Source: Petrolisthes cinctipes (Eukaryota > Arthropoda > Malacostraca > Decapoda > Porcellanidae). Taken from it: a stretch of 64,000 bases of DNA. The position numbers and the translations under genes are program-made. The DNA lies in the NCBI GenBank assembly GCA_033782935.1, contig JAWQEG010000497.1, forward strand, positions 241,001 to 305,000, written 5' to 3'. How positions within the stretch are numbered: the stretch's first letter is position 1; every line of letters starts with the position of its first letter. This document shows, in pieces, positions 60,010 through 64,000 of the stretch. A model generated the notes under the pieces. It searched no databases, was not told the origin of the DNA, and saw only the letters and a list, made by a program, of their open reading frames with translations.

Positions 60010-60338
60010 ACGGGTGGGTGCAAGCAAGGGTAAACATTAAAATTACCAGTGACGGAGGAAAGAGAGAGAGGAAGTAATAAGGAGAGAGATAGACAACTGT
60101 TTGATTTAAAGAAAAATGTGTGTGTGTGTGTTCTTATTCTGATTGCTTAGTGAGGGGTTTATCACACTGACACTTATTTCCTCCGTTTTCCGTCCATCAT
60201 CCTCCGACCTGAAGCTAAATTTGTCTCGCTATGATTCGTCGTTGTCCTGTACACCTCATAAAACGAGGGTTGGAGGACGTAGGAAGACTTAGAGTGGCCA
60301 GAGGACGGAGGAAAATAGCCCCTTGTGATGCCTGCTTA

Positions 60339-60540
60339 ATCAAAGGGAAATTTTGTTGACAGTAAATTGGTGGGCTACAGATTCCTCCAAACTATGCCAC
60401 GAAACAGACCCCCTAATAACGTAATATCAGGGTCTGTTTCCTGGGATCGATACCTGCTTTAAGGGGAGATTCTCTTGTTGGTAAATTGGAAGGCTACTGA
60501 TTCCTCCTTACTATACCAGAAAACAGACTAACAGAAGTTA
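60339..60540. mobile_element. Two truncated family B MITEs in tandem
   Basis: The first (60339-60470) has GATTCCTCCAAACTATGCCACG and GGGTCTGTTTCCTGG, then stops; the second (60470-60535) restarts at TTTAAGGGGAGATTCTC and loses its right arm. Upstream, CCTCCGTTTTCCGTCC (60182) and GGACGGAGGAAAA (60303) form another inverted pair. Confidence 0.75.
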
Positions 60541-60601
60541 GACTATCATGTACTGGACGACTACAGTAGCCTACTTGTATTATGAACCGATCTGTGTTTA
60601 A

Positions 60602-60768
60602 TTAAGAGTATGAATACTTTCGATACATTAGAGTGCCCTGATTCCTCCAAAGTATGCCAGAAAACAGAATCATATTAACAAACGTAATGTTGTCCTAGCT
60701 GTTGGTTGGAATGGCTTGGGGGAATCAGTTGTTGCAGATTTACCACCAACACTCTACCTTCCTCTTAT
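60602..60768 (+). mobile_element. Fold-back MITE, family A, copy 11
   Basis: TTAAGAGTATGAATAC, CCTGATTCCTCCAAAGTATGCC, GCAGATTTACCACC, CCTCTTA. Confidence 0.82.
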
Positions 60769-60829
60769 AACAAATTGTGTGTGTATGAACCAAATCTCTT
60801 TCACCAACAGTAGTCCAGTGAAGAAATAT

Positions 60830-61015
60830 CATTCATACATCATACAATACTCGTATACACCTATACTATAACATTCACTCATGCATAAATCACACAATAC
60901 ACATCTTTACTATAACATTCACTCATTCATACATCATACAATACACACCTTTACTATAACATTCACTCATTCATACATCATACAATATACACCTATACTA
61001 TAACATTCACTTATG
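60830..61015. repeat. ~44-bp tandem repeat, four copies
   Basis: CATACATCATACAATACACA followed by CCTTTACTATAACATTCACTCATT. Confidence 0.88.
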
Positions 61016-61978
61016 CATATATACTTGTAGCTCACACCCATTATTCATACCACACCATACATAAAATTATACATCTCGCTCAATATACATACACTCATCT
61101 CCATCCAATTTACCTTCCACTTTGTGAATATGATATGTGGAGATTGGTATTATGGTGTACAGCCACAATCAAATATCCAACAACACTTTCCTTCCATAGA
61201 AGTAAATATCTTGGTAATAAAGAATATATGATTTTGCAGCACCTTATAATAATAATTGAAGGGGTAGACTTGACATAAGGTGTTGTATGATTATATTTAG
61301 ATATGATACTGACTTAATATATTTTGTACAATGGAAGTCAGCCACAATATAACCGAGGCACTTGTGGTTCGAATGACTAAACAACAGAAGGTAGATGGTG
61401 AACTGTGTTTTGTTGTTCGAACCACAGACAATTAACTCATATTGTGGGTGGCGGAGGAAATGAACTTTTGTGCTGTGGGAGGCAAAAGTCGAGACACCAC
61501 ATTTGCCAAGTCATGAATTAAGTATGGAATTATAAGCTTAACAGACTTGTAAACTGAAAATGTAGTAAAACAGATAAATTTAATAATTGTCCCCTGTATA
61601 GTGTAATTCTGTAAGGAGAATAATATGTTTATTCGATTATTAACCTGTGTGTTTTCGTTCATGAAACGCTGAGTGAGACGACAGGACTTTTGCCACCGAC
61701 TGTACACTATAGTACAGAACACAAACACACAAAAAACTATGCTTACAGGGAGGTGCAATGAGTTTCACAGCTTATTAAAGACATCAATGTGTTTATAAGT
61801 TATAGAGAAGTACAATACCCAGTGGTTATGTAAATTTAGGATGTAATATTTGTTTTGGATTACATTACATTTACTAAAAAAAAATAAGAAATTAAATGAG
61901 GGAGCCGGGATATTTTAGCCAGGTACTAATAATAATGTAGTATAATTTAATGATAACATTATTGGGTGAAAAATATTA
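61016..61978. other. Unassigned, with a family E-like right end
   Basis: GACGACAGGACTTTTGCCACCGACTGTA (about 61678-61705) resembles the right end of family E; an inverse GGCAAAAGTCGAGAC at about 61482 may be its partner. No gene. Confidence 0.45.
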
Positions 61979-62114
61979 AGAGACGTATGCAAGAATATCT
62001 GTGGTGTTGACGATGGTGTGGTACTGGTACGATGACTCCATAGACATACATCAGAGCCATCGTACCGGTACCACACCATCGTCAACACCACCGGTATTCT
62101 TGTCTACGGCCCTA
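61979..62114. mobile_element. Fold-back element, family F, copy 2
   Basis: GACGTATGCAAGAATATC left, ATTCTTGTCTACGGCCCT right, with GTGTTGACGATGGTGTGGTAC and its inverse; same as 16228-16363. Confidence 0.8.
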
Positions 62115-62810
62115 AGTCATTTATTGGATACGATACCTGTATGATAATTCTCACTCAGTCGTATCATTCTCTCTCAGAAATAGGATGCAGTGATGGGAGA
62201 GATACGGTCCTCCCAGCAAGACACGGCGTCGTAAATGCTTTCTGAGTGTGTGTTAAAGGGTGTTGGGGATGGAGGGATGGAGGAAGTGGTGTGACGTGAA
62301 TGGAAAAAGGGAAGGGGATGATAGGTAAATGGGAAAAAGGGAGGGGGTGATGGGTGAATGGGAAAAGGAAGAGGGTGATGAGTGAATGAGAAAAGGGGAT
62401 GGGGTGATGGGGGAATGAGGGGAAGTAACTGCATGGGAGAAAGGAAATACAAAGGCATACAAAAGAGATCAAACAGCAGCAGACCTGTTTGTCCTTACAA
62501 GGCTGTTTGGGTCTACGCTACTAACTATTAGTAGCGAGAAAAGATGTAATTGGGAAGGATGCGATGGGGAAGGATTTAGAGTGAGGAATGGAACTTTTGT
62601 AAACTTAAGAGACTGTATTTAAGAGTGAATTAATGAACAAGGGAGGGAAGAAGATTGTGTTATAGGCAATAAACCCCAACCATATATCGGAGTGTCAACA
62701 GGATTTTCATATTTTATAGTTTATATTTTCTATATATATATTTTTTACTTCCACTCTCACAACCCTGGTAACTTTCTTAAAAACCCCTTCTAATCTTTCC
62801 TTAAGTGGGC
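62115..62810. repeat. Unassigned DNA with a GGTGATGGGTGAATGGG repeat
   Basis: ~26-bp purine-rich tandem units at about 62270-62420; remainder unassigned. Confidence 0.7.
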
Positions 62811-62975
62811 AGTACAATGTTGTTGGTAAATCTGGAGCAACATTCAATTACTCCAAACTATTCCAAGCAACAACAAGCTACCATTATCATTATTCATCTG
62901 GTTCTGTTTCCTGACATACTTTGGAGGAGGAATCAAGGTGCTCCAATGTACCAAAAGTATATACTATCTACATAA
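62811..62975 (-). mobile_element. Fold-back MITE, family A, copy 12
   Basis: TTAAGTGGGCAGTACAATG, TGGTAAATCTGGAGCAAC, ATCTGGTTCTGTTTCCTG, GTACCAAAAGTATATAC. Confidence 0.85.
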
Positions 62976-63753
62976 GAACTTTCTCATCTTTTCTTACAGA
63001 CTAAATTACTTCCTAATACTTCACCGCATCACCTGAGAACTCCCCACTCGATTTTCCTTCCGGCTAATTCTTCTTCTTATCATTTTGGTCAAGTTTTCTT
63101 TCTTTCATCTTCTTCCTTTCTTCCTTCCTTCCTTCCTCTTTGTATAACTTTCCAATATTTTTTTCAGTAAATGTTTGTATTGTTAAATCGCCTTGTCAAC
63201 TTTTTTGCTGTGTAATATTTGTTGTTGATTCCATTTTGCTTCTTTTTATATCACTATTTTCTTCCATGCATCATTAGTCTATTCAGTCATCATCATTATC
63301 ATCATCATAAATCATTACTATTATCATCATTATTATCATCACTATAATTTCTTTCATCAACAAAAATCATTATTATTATCATAACCATAATCATCACCAC
63401 AATACTAATCATAATAAAAATCATCCCTAGTATCTTCATCATCACTATAATGATAACCACTACCATCATCATCACCTCCACGCTTTAAAAATGTATAATC
63501 GTATTAAACATTTTGGAGCAGACACACACACATACAAAACTCGAGGTAAACAGTGTGGTCTAGTTTACACAGGTTAATTAAACAACAGTCAGACATCTGG
63601 AAACACGAGTAGGTAACTTTAGTATGCAATTAAGATATGCATTGTAAACAGTGTCTTGATATGATTGTAGTATTGTGTATTCAAGAGCAGGTGTGTGTGT
63701 GTGTGTGCACGCACACACACGCACACGCACACGCGCACACACACACACACACA

Positions 63754-63795
<42 letters not shown>

Positions 63796-64000
63796 ACTGG
63801 TTCCTATAATATAACTTTCCTTCCCTTATACCTTTCGTCTCTTTCTTCTTATAGAACTGAATGTAACTTAAGGTAGGAAATGGTGGAAAGAAAAATATAT
63901 CATTCAGCGAAATTGTTGCGGAAAAAAACATATAACGAAGCAAAAAATTCCTGAATATCCTTCCCCTTTAATTTATCCCTCAAAAATAACTGGATATATG
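62976..64000. repeat. AT-rich DNA with (ATC)n and compound (GT)(CA)(CT)n
   Basis: (ATC/ATT)n-like at about 63285-63480 and a compound dinucleotide block at about 63690-63792. Nothing coding. Confidence 0.75.

Overview
The window looks like intergenic and intronic DNA of an arthropod, probably a decapod crustacean. The reasons are dense long (GA/CT)n, (CA/TG)n and trinucleotide arrays, a degenerate (TTAGG)n-type array (CCTAA on the + strand), many fold-back elements, tRNA-derived SINEs and arthropod-style Ty3/gypsy, LINE and Helitron copies. The organism is inferred; no marker gene fixes the species. Almost everything readable is mobile DNA or simple repeat. The one segment that looks like a host gene is a 161-nt exon on the minus strand (15198-15358) encoding part of the extracellular ligand-binding domain of a receptor guanylate cyclase (natriuretic-receptor type).

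Layout. 1-8.9 kb: the C-terminal part of an IS630/Tc1-mariner-group transposase, then an old Ty3/gypsy pol remnant in the usual RNase H-integrase order. A second, young Ty3/gypsy element (2395-8113, 688-bp LTRs, 4-bp target duplication) has inserted into that integrase. The younger element carries integrase upstream of the reverse transcriptase/RNase H region, the copia-like order of the Gmr1 clade, and has lost its reverse transcriptase core. 9-22 kb: low-complexity DNA, a 30-copy 21-bp minisatellite beside the receptor exon, a 5-kb-spaced duplication and the first members of several fold-back families. 22-33 kb: a (CCTAA)-type array, a complete SINE with 12-bp target duplications, Helitrons, an LTR-like composite with inverted ends, purine-rich duplications, a 31-bp minisatellite, a (ATT)n block and a second tRNA-headed SINE. 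33-38 kb: long-armed TA-flanked fold-back elements, nested MITEs and a complete short Helitron. 38.4-44.5 kb: two tandem LINE copies on the minus strand, each ending in (CT)n. 44.5-64 kb: more simple repeats, minisatellites and about a dozen fold-back MITEs.

The elements do not form a working pathway; their relation is historical. Nesting gives a relative order: gypsy into gypsy, MITE into MITE (four cases), and one LINE beside or inside another LINE's microsatellite tail. Twelve copies of one ~160-bp fold-back family and about seven of a related one, all with TTAAGG-type ends, are the most repeated structure. The most unusual finding is the integrase-before-RT retrotransposon. All coordinates and divergence counts were read by eye.
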